64,000 nt of DNA from G965204755 sp965243415 (GTDB taxonomy: Bacteria > Acidobacteriota > Vicinamibacteria > Marinacidobacterales > Marinacidobacteraceae): NCBI GenBank assembly GCA_965243415.1, contig OZ251549.1:1984001-2048000 (forward strand), written 5' to 3'. Positions 53,557-62,998 of the stretch are shown here, piece by piece. Positions within the stretch are counted from its first letter, which is position 1. The number at the start of each line of letters is the position of its first letter. The position numbers were made by a program, and so were the translations under genes. The notes below the pieces were generated by a model. That model ran no database searches and was not told the DNA's origin. It saw nothing but the letters and a program-made list of their open reading frames with translations.

Positions 53557-54651
53557 ATGCGAGTCGCGGTCCTGCTCTCCGGCGGAGTGGACAGTGCGGT
53601 GGCGCTCGCCCGCCTGGTCGAAGAGGGCCACGAGACCCGCGCCTTCTACCTGAAGGTGTGGCTCGAAGACGACCTGGAGTACCTCGGCGACTGCCCCTGG
53701 GAGGAGGACCTCCGCTTCGCCCGCGCCGTCTGCGACCGGCTCGGCGTCGCCCTCGAAGTCGTCCCGCTCCAGCAGGCGTACCGGGAGACGGTGGTCGCCT
53801 ACCTGCTGCGGGAATTGGAGGCCGGCGCGACTCCCAGCCCGGATCTGTTCTGCAACTCCCGGATCAAGTTCGGCGCCTTCCTCGACCATCTCGACCGCCT
53901 CCCCGACGGGGCCTTCGACCGGGTCGGCAGCGGCCACTACGCGGCGCGCCGGGAAGGGGCGGCGGGGCCCGAACTCCACCGCGCCGCCGACCCGGTCAAG
54001 GACCAGACCTACTTCCTCTCGCGCCTGGGCGCCGCCCAACTCGCGCGTTCGCTCTTCCCGGTCGGCGGCCTGAGGAAGACCGAAGTGCGCCGCTGCGCCG
54101 AGGGCCTCGGTCTGGCCCCGAGCCGCCGCCCCGACAGCCAGGGGATCTGTTTCCTGGGAAGAGTCCGCTACCGCGACTTCGTCCGGGCGCATCTGGGCGA
54201 ACGCCCCGGCCCGGTCGTCCTGGAAGAGTCCGGCGAGGCGATCGGGACCCACCGGGGCCACTGGCTCTTCACCGTCGGCCAGCGCCGCGGCCTCGGCCTC
54301 TCCGGCGGCCCCTTCTATGTCTCGGGCAAGGACGCGGCGGAGAACCGGATCCTGGTCCGCCGCGGCTCGCCCCGCCCGGCCTCCCGTTTCCACCTCGGCG
54401 CCTTCCACTGGATCGCCGGCGCCCCGCCGCAGCCGTTGCCGGAGGGACTGACGGTGAAGGTCCGCCACGGCCCCGACCTGGTCCCGGCGACTCTCCGCCT
54501 CGCGGAGCCGACCCCCGCCCCCAGCGGCCCGGAGCAGTCCGAGTTGCTCCTCTCCCGCCCCGACGACGGCGTCGCCCCCGGCCAGTTCGCCGTCTTCTAC
54601 GACGGCCGCCGCTGCCTCGGCTCCGCCCGCATCACCTCCCGCGGCGCCTGA
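53557..54651 (+). CDS. mnmA: tRNA-specific 2-thiouridylase
   Basis: A 364-residue MnmA that makes s2U34 in tRNAs for Lys, Glu and Gln. The PP-loop is VLLSGGVDSAVAL (residues 6-18). Catalytic Cys99 is in LFCNSRIKFG and Cys198 in SQGICFLGRVRYRDF. GSGHYAAR, KDQTYFLSRL and TVGQRRGLGL follow. Length and motifs are normal. The start at 53557 places VAVLLSGG at the usual distance. Confidence 0.95.
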   Translation: MRVAVLLSGGVDSAVALARLVEEGHETRAFYLKVWLEDDLEYLGDCPWEEDLRFARAVCDRLGVALEVVPLQQAYRETVVAYLLRELEAGATPSPDLFCNSRIKFGAFLDHLDRLPDGAFDRVGSGHYAARREGAAGPELHRAADPVKDQTYFLSRLGAAQLARSLFPVGGLRKTEVRRCAEGLGLAPSRRPDSQGICFLGRVRYRDFVRAHLGERPGPVVLEESGEAIGTHRGHWLFTVGQRRGLGLSGGPFYVSGKDAAENRILVRRGSPRPASRFHLGAFHWIAGAPPQPLPEGLTVKVRHGPDLVPATLRLAEPTPAPSGPEQSELLLSRPDDGVAPGQFAVFYDGRRCLGSARITSRGA

Positions 54652-54748
54652 CCCGGCCGTGTCGTTGCTGCGTGGCGGGGTTCCCCGGGTGCCCGGCGTC
54701 CCCGGCGGTCGGCCACTCCTCGAGGCTCCGCCGGCGAACCCCCGGGGG

Positions 54749-55345
54749 TCACTTCGCGAAGGCCCGGAGCATCCTGTCGGCCCACTTCTCCGCATCTCGC
54801 AACTTGGCCGCGGTCATGACCGGCAACTCCCGAAACACGATCACCGAAACGAGTCACCTGGTTCCGGCAGTATCGCGGCGGCGCCCGATGACCCAACGAA
54901 AAACGCTCCCCGGGCGCATTCTGCAGGTGTCTCGTTCGGAAACCTGCGTCAACGGGATCCATGCCGTTTCGTGAGGCAGCGACTCACCGGCAGTCAGGTC
55001 GAGAAGCCGCGCTTCGAAGACCTTCCGGCGAATCTCCGTGACGTACCCCTCCCACTCCTGGATCGGAAACAGCGTCTCGGTGGGAGGCGAAGGCTCGGCA
55101 CAGACCGGAAATCGAAGCGGCTGCCGGGGGCGGTTCCCGGTCTCGATCATCGTGTGCCTCCACTGCCGGTTCGGTTCGTCGAGACCCGGGAGCAGGTCCG
55201 TCCGTTCCCCCGCGGCGTTCAGGTACGACCTCAACGCATACTCGATCACCGACGGATCGGAGGCGCGCATGGATCGGCCGTCGGTGCACCCGTACGGAAC
55301 TCCCGGTTCCGTGGTGGTCGGGAGCCGTCGTCGATCCTCGTTCAT
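54749..55345 (-). pseudogene. Third gene of the DUF4365 module, in-frame TGA at codon 164
   Basis: The frame starts at the ATG at 55345 (MNEDRRRLPTTTEP) and is closed by TGA at 54854-54856 after SVFRWVIGRRRDTAGTR. The same frame then continues for 34 codons (VSVIVFRELPVMTAAKLRDA, ending RMLRAFAK) to a TGA at 54749. The extension is compositionally coding-like and makes a sensible continuation of the FRWVIG segment. It is a nonsense mutation or a readthrough site. No domain recognised. The ATG overlaps the upstream gene (ATGA). Confidence 0.65.
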
Positions 55346-56499
55346 CGATCGGTATCGGGCACTGCGTCTCCCGGCTCGCTCGCCGGAGTCAGGATTTCCG
55401 TGATTCGGGAATTCCGCAGGCGCCAGCGGCGCCCGATTCGATGGAGGTCGCCCTCGGCGATGACCGTCAGTTTGCGCCGATGGGCCTCGATCGCGCGTTC
55501 GTAGTCCGCTTCTTCCAGGATCGCCGTGATCGGGTGCATGCGTCCGGCGCTGCCGGGGATGCGGGCGTGCAGCGAGATCTCCCCGTCCGTTTCTTCCTCT
55601 TCCCGATGGAGGCGCTGAACGAAGCCGACGACTTCCACTCCTTCTTTCGGCGCCCGATCACGGAAGGCCCTCGCTGCCGCCTGCAGGATCGGAGCGGCGG
55701 CTCGGTCGAACTGCACCGTCTGCGACGGAGGGTCCGCGGGGAAACTGCGCGCCCAGGCCACGCCCACCTCCAAGGTCGAGAATCTTTCCGTCAGCGTGGC
55801 GAGTGCTTCGCACAGGTTGGCGCTCACGCCCTGTGGGACGGCTTCTCCGAATGTGGCCGTGTCCCCGGATGCCGCCATTTCGACGGAGCGCCGCGCAGCC
55901 TCGAGCGCTTCGACCAGACGCTTGGAGACCTTGCGCTCGCGCGGTTCCGCCACGGGCCATTCCGGGTCCAACGGAGCGGGAATGGGTGGGGGCACGACCG
56001 GAGTCAACAGGGTCACGACGAAACTTCCGCGTTCCGTCTGGCCCATCTGGACCCGCCGGAGGTAGTCCGCGGCTTCCTGGTTGGCGCCGGCGCGATACAG
56101 CGGTCGCGGGTTCTTCAGAGAACAGGTGGCGGCGAGGAGCAGGTCCCGCGAGGCCTCGACGAGCGCGACGGCGTCCCCTACGGCGATTCCGCCTGACACT
56201 CCTCCCGCTCGCACTCGAATCAGGTCGCGGTCGGCGGTCATCAGGTCGCGGTACACCGAGAGCTGCGACTCCCCCCCGACTTCGGTGAAGATCTCGATGA
56301 GCCGCAGGACGACGCTCGCGTAGTCCCCGAGGTTCCGGGTTCGCGGAATCAGGATCTCCGGCCGATCGTCAGCCGAATAGACCTCCGCGTGTTCCCCGTA
56401 AGCGGAGGCCTTCTTCCAACCGTGCGTCTTGGCGTAGGCAGCCAGACTGATGGGCGACACCTCCTGGAGGGCGTCCCAGTCGCGGATGGCGACTTTCAT
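55342..56499 (-). CDS. Conserved hypothetical protein, middle gene of the DUF4365 module
   Basis: A 385-residue protein starting MKVAIRDWDALQEVSPISLA. The first 100 residues (LAAYAKTHGWKKASAY, EILIPRTRNLGDYASVVLRL, LSVYRDLMTADRDLIRV) look like a family commonly found beside DUF4365 genes. The rest is mixed alpha/beta (VGVAWARSFPADP, VVGFVQRLHREEEET, LHARIPGSAGRMHPI), with no motif I can name. The frame is intact. It overlaps both neighbours by 4 bases (ATGA each), so the three genes form one translationally coupled operon. Function unknown; a defence role is inference. Confidence 0.65.
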   Translation of the reverse strand: MKVAIRDWDALQEVSPISLAAYAKTHGWKKASAYGEHAEVYSADDRPEILIPRTRNLGDYASVVLRLIEIFTEVGGESQLSVYRDLMTADRDLIRVRAGGVSGGIAVGDAVALVEASRDLLLAATCSLKNPRPLYRAGANQEAADYLRRVQMGQTERGSFVVTLLTPVVPPPIPAPLDPEWPVAEPRERKVSKRLVEALEAARRSVEMAASGDTATFGEAVPQGVSANLCEALATLTERFSTLEVGVAWARSFPADPPSQTVQFDRAAAPILQAAARAFRDRAPKEGVEVVGFVQRLHREEEETDGEISLHARIPGSAGRMHPITAILEEADYERAIEAHRRKLTVIAEGDLHRIGRRWRLRNSRITEILTPASEPGDAVPDTDR

Positions 56500-57038
56500 C
56501 GCAGGCGTCCGGTCCGGACCTTCTCGATCAACTGGCTGAGCTGCCGGGTGTCGAAGATGTTGGTCTCCGGGAGGTGCACCGTGACGGACTCCGTGTTGGT
56601 CGTCTCGGCGAAGCCGCGCAGCGTCATCCAGTAGGCACATTTCCGGAGAGCGAGGCGTTCGGGCGTCACCTCCAGCCAGTCCTCCTCGTTCCCGGGCAGA
56701 CTCAGGACCACGAGGAGTCGTGGGACCAGCGTCCGATCGCGCAGATCGTCGTAGTTCTCGATCTTCAGCCGGAACGGGAAGCGGCCGTTCTGAGGACCGG
56801 GCAGCGTCGTCGTCGCCTTCTACTGGAGATCGATGGACGGGTGCATCGTCCCTCCGGCTTGGACCGTCAGGTCGACGCTGTCGCGATCCGGGCAGGGCCC
56901 CGGACTCACTGCATATCCTGCCTGTGCGGCCACGGCCCTGACATACGCGATCGAGAGCATTTCCTTGCGCGCGGCGGTATCGAGCAGCGACGCTCCCCGC
57001 TCTCGTCCGACCGGGAACGGCTGCGGAGCGTCGGCCAT
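56496..57038 (-). pseudogene. DUF4365 protein with an in-frame amber codon at position 73
   Basis: The frame from ATG 57038 reads LLDTAARKEMLSIAYVRAVA, then DSVDLTVQAGGTMHPSIDLQ, then TAG (56820-56822). It continues without a shift as KATTTLPGPQNGRFPFRLK and NYDDLRDRTLVPRLLVVLSL to a stop at 56496. DUF4365 proteins normally read IDxQLKAT at this point, so the amber replaces Leu (TTG to TAG). The residual frame is 180 codons. Either a dead gene or one expressed by amber readthrough. DUF4365 is thought to be a PD-(D/E)XK-like domain, with acidic residue in DSVDL and Q-L-K downstream. Confidence 0.75.
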
Positions 57039-57599
57039 TACGAGAGCCGGGCCGGCGGCGCCGCGAGGAGGATTGCGATGGCCGCTCGGAGCCGCCGAGT
57101 GTTTCTGTCCTCGGCCGCTTGAGCGCGCCTTCCCGGCCTCCTCGAGGTCTTCCCGGCGCGCCCTTCGGCGGACTTCGACGGAATTGCCCGGCGCGAAAAT
57201 CTCCTTCGCCGGCAGTCGAGGTCCGCCCCGCCGGCGGAATCCCGCCCTGCCGACGCCGGGGCGGCGGGTGGCGGCAGCGGGGATTCGACCATCGGATTCG
57301 GAACCCGTCGAGAGTAGTCCGGCGCCCGCCTCCTCGCAACTTGCGCCGGAGGGGTCGGAAGTCTTGGCAGCAGGCTCGCCCGGACGCCGGAGGCGCCTGT
57401 CCTGCTGCTCCGGCCGGTCTTCGGACAGGCTGTTCCGGAGGTGGTGGAACGGGCCCGACCGAGCGCCTGGAGCGGACCGTGGTGCGCTCCCGGCGGCCGG
57501 CGCCGGGCCCGATGGAGAGGCCGGGCCGAACCGCCGGGGCGGAGCCTTCCGGGGTCGTCGGCGTCCGTCGAATCCGACCTTGCGCCGGGCGACCGGGTT
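57039..57599. other. Intergenic stretch upstream of the DUF4365 module
   Basis: 561 bases with no convincing gene. It should carry the promoter for the minus-strand DUF4365 operon. No clear -10/-35 pair or operator palindrome was found. Short open frames are Arg/Pro-rich and unlikely to be real. Confidence 0.4.
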
Positions 57600-58742
57600 T
57601 CAGGCCGGGGCCAAGGCGTGGGCCAGGTCGGCGGTGAGGTCTTCGGGGTGTTCGAGGCCGATGGACAGCCGGAGGAGGTCCCGCGGGGTCCGGCTGTCGG
57701 GGCCTTCCACGGCGGCGCGGTGTTCGATCAGGGTCTCCACGCCGCCGAGGCTGGTGGCGCGGGTGGCGAGCGCGACCCGGGCCAGCGTCCGTTTCGCGGC
57801 GGGTTCGCCGCCGGAGACGCGGAAGGAGAGCATCGCCCCGAAGCCGTCCGCCTGCCGCTTCTGCACTTCGTGGCCGGGGTCCGCGGGCCGGCCCGGGTAG
57901 AAGACCTGCTCCACCGCCGGGTGGGCGTCGAGGAAGGCGGCGACCGCGGCGGCGTTCGCCGACTGCGCCCGGATCCGGAGCGGCAGGGTGCGGATCCCCC
58001 GCCGCAGGAGCCAGGCGTCGAAGGGGGACGGCACCGGGCCGGTGTCGGTCTGGATCGCCCGCAGCCGCTCCGTCAGGGCCAGCCCTTCGCGGGCGACCAC
58101 CGCCCCGCCGGTGGTGTCGCTGTGGCCGCCGAAGTACTTGGTGGAGGCGTGGACCACCAGGTCGGCGCCGAGTTCCAGCGGGCGCTGCAGCACCGGGGTG
58201 AGCCAGGTGTTGTCCACCGCGACCGGAGCGCCGACCGACCCCGCCGCGGCGGCGACGGCGGCGATGTCGGTCACCCGGAGCGTCGGGTTCGAGGGGGTCT
58301 CGACCAGGACCAGCGCCGGGTTCTCCCGGAGGCCGGCGGCGAGATCCGCCGGGTCGAGGAAGTCGGTGAACCGCACCCGGAGACCCCAGCGGGAGAGCGA
58401 CTCGCGCAGCAGGTGGGTGGTCCCGTGGTAGGCGTCCGTCGGGGCGAGCAGCAGGTCGCCGGGATCGAGCGTCAGGAACAGCGAGTGCAGCGCGGCGAGC
58501 CCGGAGGCGAAGGCCACGCACTCCGCGCCTCCTTCCAGATCGGCGATCGCCTCCTCGAGCGCCCGCCGGTCGGGGTTGCCGCTCCGGCTGTAGAGGAATT
58601 CCGAGATCAGGTCCCCCTCCGGGCGCCGCTCGAAGGTGGTGGAGAGGTGGATCGGCGGGGCCACCGCTCCGGCGAGGTTCCGCGCCGCCCCGGCGTGGAC
58701 GCTCCGGGTCTCGATCCGCTGCCGCGGCTTCTTCGCGCTCAC
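57600..58742 (-). CDS. Cys/Met metabolism PLP-dependent trans-sulfuration enzyme
   Basis: A 380-residue fold-type I PLP enzyme of the cystathionine gamma-synthase/lyase family: RSVHAGAARNLAGAVAPPIHL, FLYSRSGNPDRRALEEAIA, GAECVAFASGLAALHS, VETPSNPTLRVTDI, VDNTWLTPVLQRPLELGAD. Schiff-base Lys202 lies in HASTKYFGGHSDTTGG, and SLGGVETLIEHRA is near the end. It could be a cystathionine gamma-synthase (metB), gamma-lyase or methionine gamma-lyase. The GTG start at 58742 is followed by basic residues typical of the family. Confidence 0.9.
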   Translation of the reverse strand: MSAKKPRQRIETRSVHAGAARNLAGAVAPPIHLSTTFERRPEGDLISEFLYSRSGNPDRRALEEAIADLEGGAECVAFASGLAALHSLFLTLDPGDLLLAPTDAYHGTTHLLRESLSRWGLRVRFTDFLDPADLAAGLRENPALVLVETPSNPTLRVTDIAAVAAAAGSVGAPVAVDNTWLTPVLQRPLELGADLVVHASTKYFGGHSDTTGGAVVAREGLALTERLRAIQTDTGPVPSPFDAWLLRRGIRTLPLRIRAQSANAAAVAAFLDAHPAVEQVFYPGRPADPGHEVQKRQADGFGAMLSFRVSGGEPAAKRTLARVALATRATSLGGVETLIEHRAAVEGPDSRTPRDLLRLSIGLEHPEDLTADLAHALAPA

Positions 58743-59226
58743 GGCGGCGGATTATGCGGCGGGCCCCTTCCGGCCCCGGGTCTTCCGGGCCGGGTCGCCG
58801 GGTGGGGCCGTCGGGGTGGGGCCGTCGGGGTGGGGCTGTCGGGGTGGGGCCGGGCCGGGGAACCTTTTCCGCGGCGCGGCGTTCGGGCATCCGGTCCGTC
58901 TCCCGCGCGGGCCGCCCTCCTTACCGGATCCTTCCTTTCCCGGCGCTGCGGGAAGGGGTCGAAACGGGTGGCGGCGGCCCTCTCCCCGGGAAGCGGGACC
59001 GCCGGGTCGGCACGGTATGCTGCCGGATTGTGCGGCGACCAGCCGCGGGCCGGGCAGTCCGACTCCCTCCCCGGCGGCTCTCCCCCGACGGGCGCCCCCG
59101 ACGACGACATCCAACTGGGAACCCCCTTGAGCCCTCCGCACTTCCGCGCCCGGCCCTCCCGCCCGACGCCCGTTTCCCGGCCCGCCCAACCTCGGCCCGC
59201 CTGACTTTCGACCCCCTGGCTCGCCC
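58743..59226. other. Divergent intergenic region before the RND operon
   Basis: 484 bases between two divergent genes. Apart from the minisatellite it shows no gene or RNA. A GTATGCT near 59015 could be a weak -10 for the RND operon, without a matching -35. Confidence 0.35.
58802..58854. repeat. 15-bp GC minisatellite
   Basis: Three and a half tandem units of GTGGGGCCGTCGGGG (one unit with CTG for CCG) start at 58802, 58817, 58832 and 58847, just upstream of the trans-sulfuration gene's start. Noncoding in the expected frames. Confidence 0.85.
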
Positions 59227-62200
59227 ATGACCGGAGCGGAGACCCCCGGCGCCGCCTCGCCGCCGACCGACCCGGCGCCCGAACCGGCGTTCGAATCCCC
59301 CGACTGCCCGCCGGCGGCGCCGCCGCCGAAGGGGGGCGCGCTCGCCCGGTTCGCCGTCGCCCGGCGGGTCACGGTGACCATGGTGGCCCTCGGCCTGGTC
59401 GTGCTGGGCTATGTCTCCCTGACCCGGCTGCCGCTCGAGTTCCTGCCCTCCTTCGGCTCCAACAGCCTCTGGGTGAGCGCCGACTACGAGTCCTCCTCGC
59501 CGGAAGAGACCGAGCGGCTCGTGGTGCGGCCGCTGGAAGAGAGCCTGGGCACGATCCCCGGCATCACCAGCCTGACCGCGACCGCCAGCGCCAACAGCGG
59601 CAATGTGAGCGTCGAATTCGACGAAGGCGCCGACATGGAGTTGATGGTGGTGGAAGCGCGCGACCGGGTGGACCGGGTCCGCCACCTCCTGCCGGACGAC
59701 CTCGAACGCATCCGCATCCGTCGTTTCCAGAGCACCGACATCCCGATCGTCCAGTTCCACTTCGCGGCCCCCTGGGAGCGCGACCGGCTCTTCGACTTCG
59801 CCGAGGAAGTGGTGCAGCCGCGGCTCGAACGGCTCGAAGGCGTGGCGAGCGCCGACCTGCGCGGCGTCCGCCGCCGGGAACTGCAGGTGCAGATGGACCC
59901 GCAGCGGATGGAAGCGCTCGGGGTGGATGTCCGCGAGGTCGCCACGGTGCTGAACCAGAACAATGTGAATGTCTCCGGCGGGGAGATCACCGACGGCTCC
60001 CGGAAACTGCTGGTGCGCGCGGTCGGCGAGTTCGACCGCCCGGGGGAGATCCGCGAGACGCCGCTCGGGCCGAACGGCATCCGGGTGGGGGATGTGGCGG
60101 AGGTCGCCTACCGCTTCCCGACGCAGACCTCGTTCGACTATCTGAACGGCGAGGAAGCGGTCACCTTCCGCATCTACAAGGCTTCCACGGCGAATGTGCT
60201 CGAAGTCGCCGACGCGGTGAAGGCCGAGATGGAGCGGATCGCGGCGCTGCCCGGCGCCGAAGGCATCGGCGTCCGGTATATCCGGGATTCCTCGCTCGAT
60301 GTGCGCGGCGGGCTCTCGCAGTTGACCATGGCCGGGATCTTCGGCGGCAGTCTCGCCATCCTCATCCTGCTCCTCTTCCTGCAGAAGGTGCGCACCACCC
60401 TCCTGGTGGCGGTGGCGATCCCGCTCTCGATCATCACCACCTTCGTCATCCTGTTCCTCGCCCGGCAGGCGGGATTCGTGGATACGACGCTGAATGTCAT
60501 CAGCCTGTTCGGGCTCATGGTGGCAGTGGGGATGCTCGCCGACCCGGCGATCGTGGTCATAGATTCCATCTCCCGCCGTTTCACCGACAGCGGCGAGGAC
60601 TCGAAGACCGCGGCGGTCCGCGGCGCCTCGGCGGTGACCATGCCCATCATCGCCGGCGCCGCCACCACCATGTGCGTGTTCGTGCCGCTGGTCTTCCTCG
60701 GCGCGACCATGGGCGGTTTCTTCCGCATCTTCACCGACTTCGGGTTCACCCTGAGCGTGGTGATCGTGGCTTCCCTGCTGGTGGCGCTGACCGTCGTCCC
60801 GATGATGGCCGGCGTGGTCCTCGCCCACGAGAAGCGCACCTACTCGCGCACCATGCAACTGCTCTCCCGCTTCTACGGGCGCACCATCCGGTTCACCCTG
60901 CGGCGGCGCGGACTCTCCCTGCTGGCGGCGGTGTCGCTCCTGGGACTCTCCTACTGGCTCTACCAGGGGATCGAGCGCTCCAGTTTCCAGAACTCGGTGG
61001 AGCGGGAGATCACGATCCGGGTGGATGTGCCGAGCGCCTACTCGCTCGAAGAGACCCGCGAGGTCATGGAGTCCGTCGCCGTCCTCCTGGAAGAGCGCCG
61101 GGAGGAACTCGAGATCGCCGATCTGGTGTACGAGTTCCGGCGGGGCGGGGGGCGTTCCCGGCGCGGCGGTTTCGGCGGCGGGGGCCGGCAGTTCGACATC
61201 TACCTGGTGGATGAAACGGAGTCCGAGCGCAGCGTCACGGAGATCACCGAGGAGATCCGGGAGATGCTGCCCACGGTGGCGGGAGTGGACTTCCGCATCG
61301 CCCGGAGCCGGGGGCGCGGTCCCGGCGGAGGCGGCACCGGGCTGAGCCTGGACCTCAAGGGCGAGGACATGGCCGTGCTCGAGTTGGTCGCCGGCCGCGT
61401 CGTGGAACGACTCCGGGCGCTGCCCTGGGTGCGCGATGTGGATACCTCCCTCGAGAGCGGCGTGGAGGAACTGCGGGTTTCGGTCCAGCGGGACCGGGCG
61501 CTCGCCACCGGGATCTCCACGAACGCGGTCGCCCAGAGCGTGCGCAGCGCCCTCACCTCCCGTCCGGTGGGATACCTCGAGAGCGACCGGCGCGAAGTGG
61601 ACATCGTGGTGCAGTACCCCGAGGAAGAACGGGAGCACCTCGACCACCTGCGGCGGATGCCGGTCTTCACCGCTTCCGGCCGCCAGCCCATCGGCGCCCT
61701 GGCGGATTTCCAGGCCGCGCGCGGCCCCCGCAGCATCGAGCGCGAAGACCGGCGCCCCAAACTGTCGATCACGGCGAACACCACCATCCCCGGCGCTTCC
61801 TTCCGCATGATGGGGCAGGTGCAGGAACACCTGGCCGACATTCCCCTGCCGCCCGGGTACGAATGGAGTTTCGACCGCTGGACGCGCATGGGGACCACCG
61901 ACTTCGCTTCCGCCGGGTTCGCCTTCGCCTTCGCGCTCCTGCTGATCTATCTCATCATGGTGGCGCTCTTCGAGAGTTTCCTGCATCCGGCGGTCATCAT
62001 GTGCGCGATCCCGTTCTCCTTCATCGGCGTCGCGGTGACCCTGAAACTGACCGGGCAGACGCTCGGCAACACCGCGATGCTGGGAGTGGTGCTCCTCGCC
62101 GGGATCGTGGTGAACAACGCCATCGTCCTCATCGCCCATGTGAATGCCCACCGCCGGGCGGGGATGGCGCGCGACGAAGCGCTCGTCATCGGCAGCGAAC

Positions 62201-62532
62201 ACCGCCTGCGGCCGGTGATGATGACCGCGCTGACCACCTTCTTCGGGCTGATGCCGCTCGCGGCCCCCTATTTCCTCCCGAGCGTCTTCGGCTCGGTGGA
62301 CGGCCGCGCCGCGAACTGGGCGCCCATCGGGCTGGTGCTCGCCGGCGGCCTGCCCACCTCCACGGTGCTCACGCTGCTCCTGGTGCCCACGATCTACGCG
62401 GTCGCCGACGACCTGCGGTCCTTCCTCTGGCCGTACACCACGAGACCGCGGACGGAGGCGGCGGTGTCTCCCGCCCGCGCCGCGAATCCCGCCGCCGGCG
62501 CGGAACCGGAGACGGCGGCGCACCCCGCCTGA
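59227..62532 (+). CDS. RND-family efflux transporter, inner-membrane pump (AcrB/HAE1-like)
   Basis: A 1101-residue RND permease. After a 38-residue Pro-rich leader comes TM1 (VTVTMVALGLVVLGYVSLTR), then a large periplasmic loop (PIVQFHFAAP, VLNQNNVNVSGGEI) and TM2-6 including FGLMVAVGMLADPAIVVID. A second TM cluster has FAFAFALLLIYLIMVALFES and VVLLAGIVVNNAIVLIAHVN. The TM4 proton-relay region reads ADPAIVV, keeping the first Asp but with Pro where many HAE1 pumps have Asp or Asn. Substrate cannot be told. It heads an operon with a small membrane protein and the membrane-fusion lipoprotein. Confidence 0.93.
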   Translation: MTGAETPGAASPPTDPAPEPAFESPDCPPAAPPPKGGALARFAVARRVTVTMVALGLVVLGYVSLTRLPLEFLPSFGSNSLWVSADYESSSPEETERLVVRPLEESLGTIPGITSLTATASANSGNVSVEFDEGADMELMVVEARDRVDRVRHLLPDDLERIRIRRFQSTDIPIVQFHFAAPWERDRLFDFAEEVVQPRLERLEGVASADLRGVRRRELQVQMDPQRMEALGVDVREVATVLNQNNVNVSGGEITDGSRKLLVRAVGEFDRPGEIRETPLGPNGIRVGDVAEVAYRFPTQTSFDYLNGEEAVTFRIYKASTANVLEVADAVKAEMERIAALPGAEGIGVRYIRDSSLDVRGGLSQLTMAGIFGGSLAILILLLFLQKVRTTLLVAVAIPLSIITTFVILFLARQAGFVDTTLNVISLFGLMVAVGMLADPAIVVIDSISRRFTDSGEDSKTAAVRGASAVTMPIIAGAATTMCVFVPLVFLGATMGGFFRIFTDFGFTLSVVIVASLLVALTVVPMMAGVVLAHEKRTYSRTMQLLSRFYGRTIRFTLRRRGLSLLAAVSLLGLSYWLYQGIERSSFQNSVEREITIRVDVPSAYSLEETREVMESVAVLLEERREELEIADLVYEFRRGGGRSRRGGFGGGGRQFDIYLVDETESERSVTEITEEIREMLPTVAGVDFRIARSRGRGPGGGGTGLSLDLKGEDMAVLELVAGRVVERLRALPWVRDVDTSLESGVEELRVSVQRDRALATGISTNAVAQSVRSALTSRPVGYLESDRREVDIVVQYPEEEREHLDHLRRMPVFTASGRQPIGALADFQAARGPRSIEREDRRPKLSITANTTIPGASFRMMGQVQEHLADIPLPPGYEWSFDRWTRMGTTDFASAGFAFAFALLLIYLIMVALFESFLHPAVIMCAIPFSFIGVAVTLKLTGQTLGNTAMLGVVLLAGIVVNNAIVLIAHVNAHRRAGMARDEALVIGSEHRLRPVMMTALTTFFGLMPLAAPYFLPSVFGSVDGRAANWAPIGLVLAGGLPTSTVLTLLLVPTIYAVADDLRSFLWPYTTRPRTEAAVSPARAANPAAGAEPETAAHPA

Positions 62533-62624
62533 CGGGGAGTGCGCCCGACCGGGGATTCCGTACCGACGGCGACGGGACGATCGGCGGCGCGATCCGGAGC
62601 GGTTTCCCTCCCGGGAGTGATTCG

Positions 62625-62906
62625 ATGAACAGGTTCTATGTCTGGCTGATCGTCATGGTCGCCTGGGTGCTGATCGGGCTCCCGGTCGCCGGCTGGCTCT
62701 ACGACAACCTGAGCGGCCGCGCCGCGTTCTACGCCGACACCTTCGGCGTGGTCGTCCCCTTCCTGGTGATCTCCGCGGTCGTCCTCATCCATCAGAGCCT
62801 CGCGCCGAGAATCGTCGCGGTGCCGGTGATCCTGGTGATCCTCGGCCTCTACGCGATGACCGTCCGGAACCTCTGGACCGCGTACGGGAAGTACTTCTCC
62901 GGGTGA
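62625..62906 (+). CDS. Small three-helix membrane protein in the RND operon
   Basis: A 93-residue protein made almost entirely of hydrophobic segments: YVWLIVMVAWVLIGLPVAGW, VVVPFLVISAVVLIHQ and IVAVPVILVILGLYAMTV. GGGAG lies upstream of the ATG. No family recognised. It is placed between the RND pump and its adaptor, so an accessory role in the pump complex is likely, but this is inference. Confidence 0.7.
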   Translation: MNRFYVWLIVMVAWVLIGLPVAGWLYDNLSGRAAFYADTFGVVVPFLVISAVVLIHQSLAPRIVAVPVILVILGLYAMTVRNLWTAYGKYFSG

Positions 62907-62956
62907 GTGTCTCCCGCTCCTCGTTCGGCGCCCCCGATCCTTTCCCCTCCCGGTCC

Positions 62957-62998
62957 CCTTCCTCTTCCCCTTCCTCTTCCCCTTCCTTTTCCCCTTCC
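62957..62998 (+). repeat. 12-bp CCTTCCTCTTCC-type pyrimidine repeats
   Basis: About three and a half units of a 12-base C/T repeat immediately precede the ATG of the adaptor gene. In the frame of the adaptor they encode Ser-Ser-Pro-Ser repeats, so they could be an N-terminal extension rather than a leader. Confidence 0.8.

Noticed and set aside
58802..58854. GC-rich 15-bp array as a coding repeat
   Set aside because: It lies upstream of both divergent starts, and no frame through it connects to a gene.
55342..58890. Single minus-strand frame of about 1180 codons across the DUF4365 module and the trans-sulfuration gene
   Set aside because: Only its last 385 codons are the real gene starting at 56499. 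The remainder is antisense or out-of-frame to better-supported genes.
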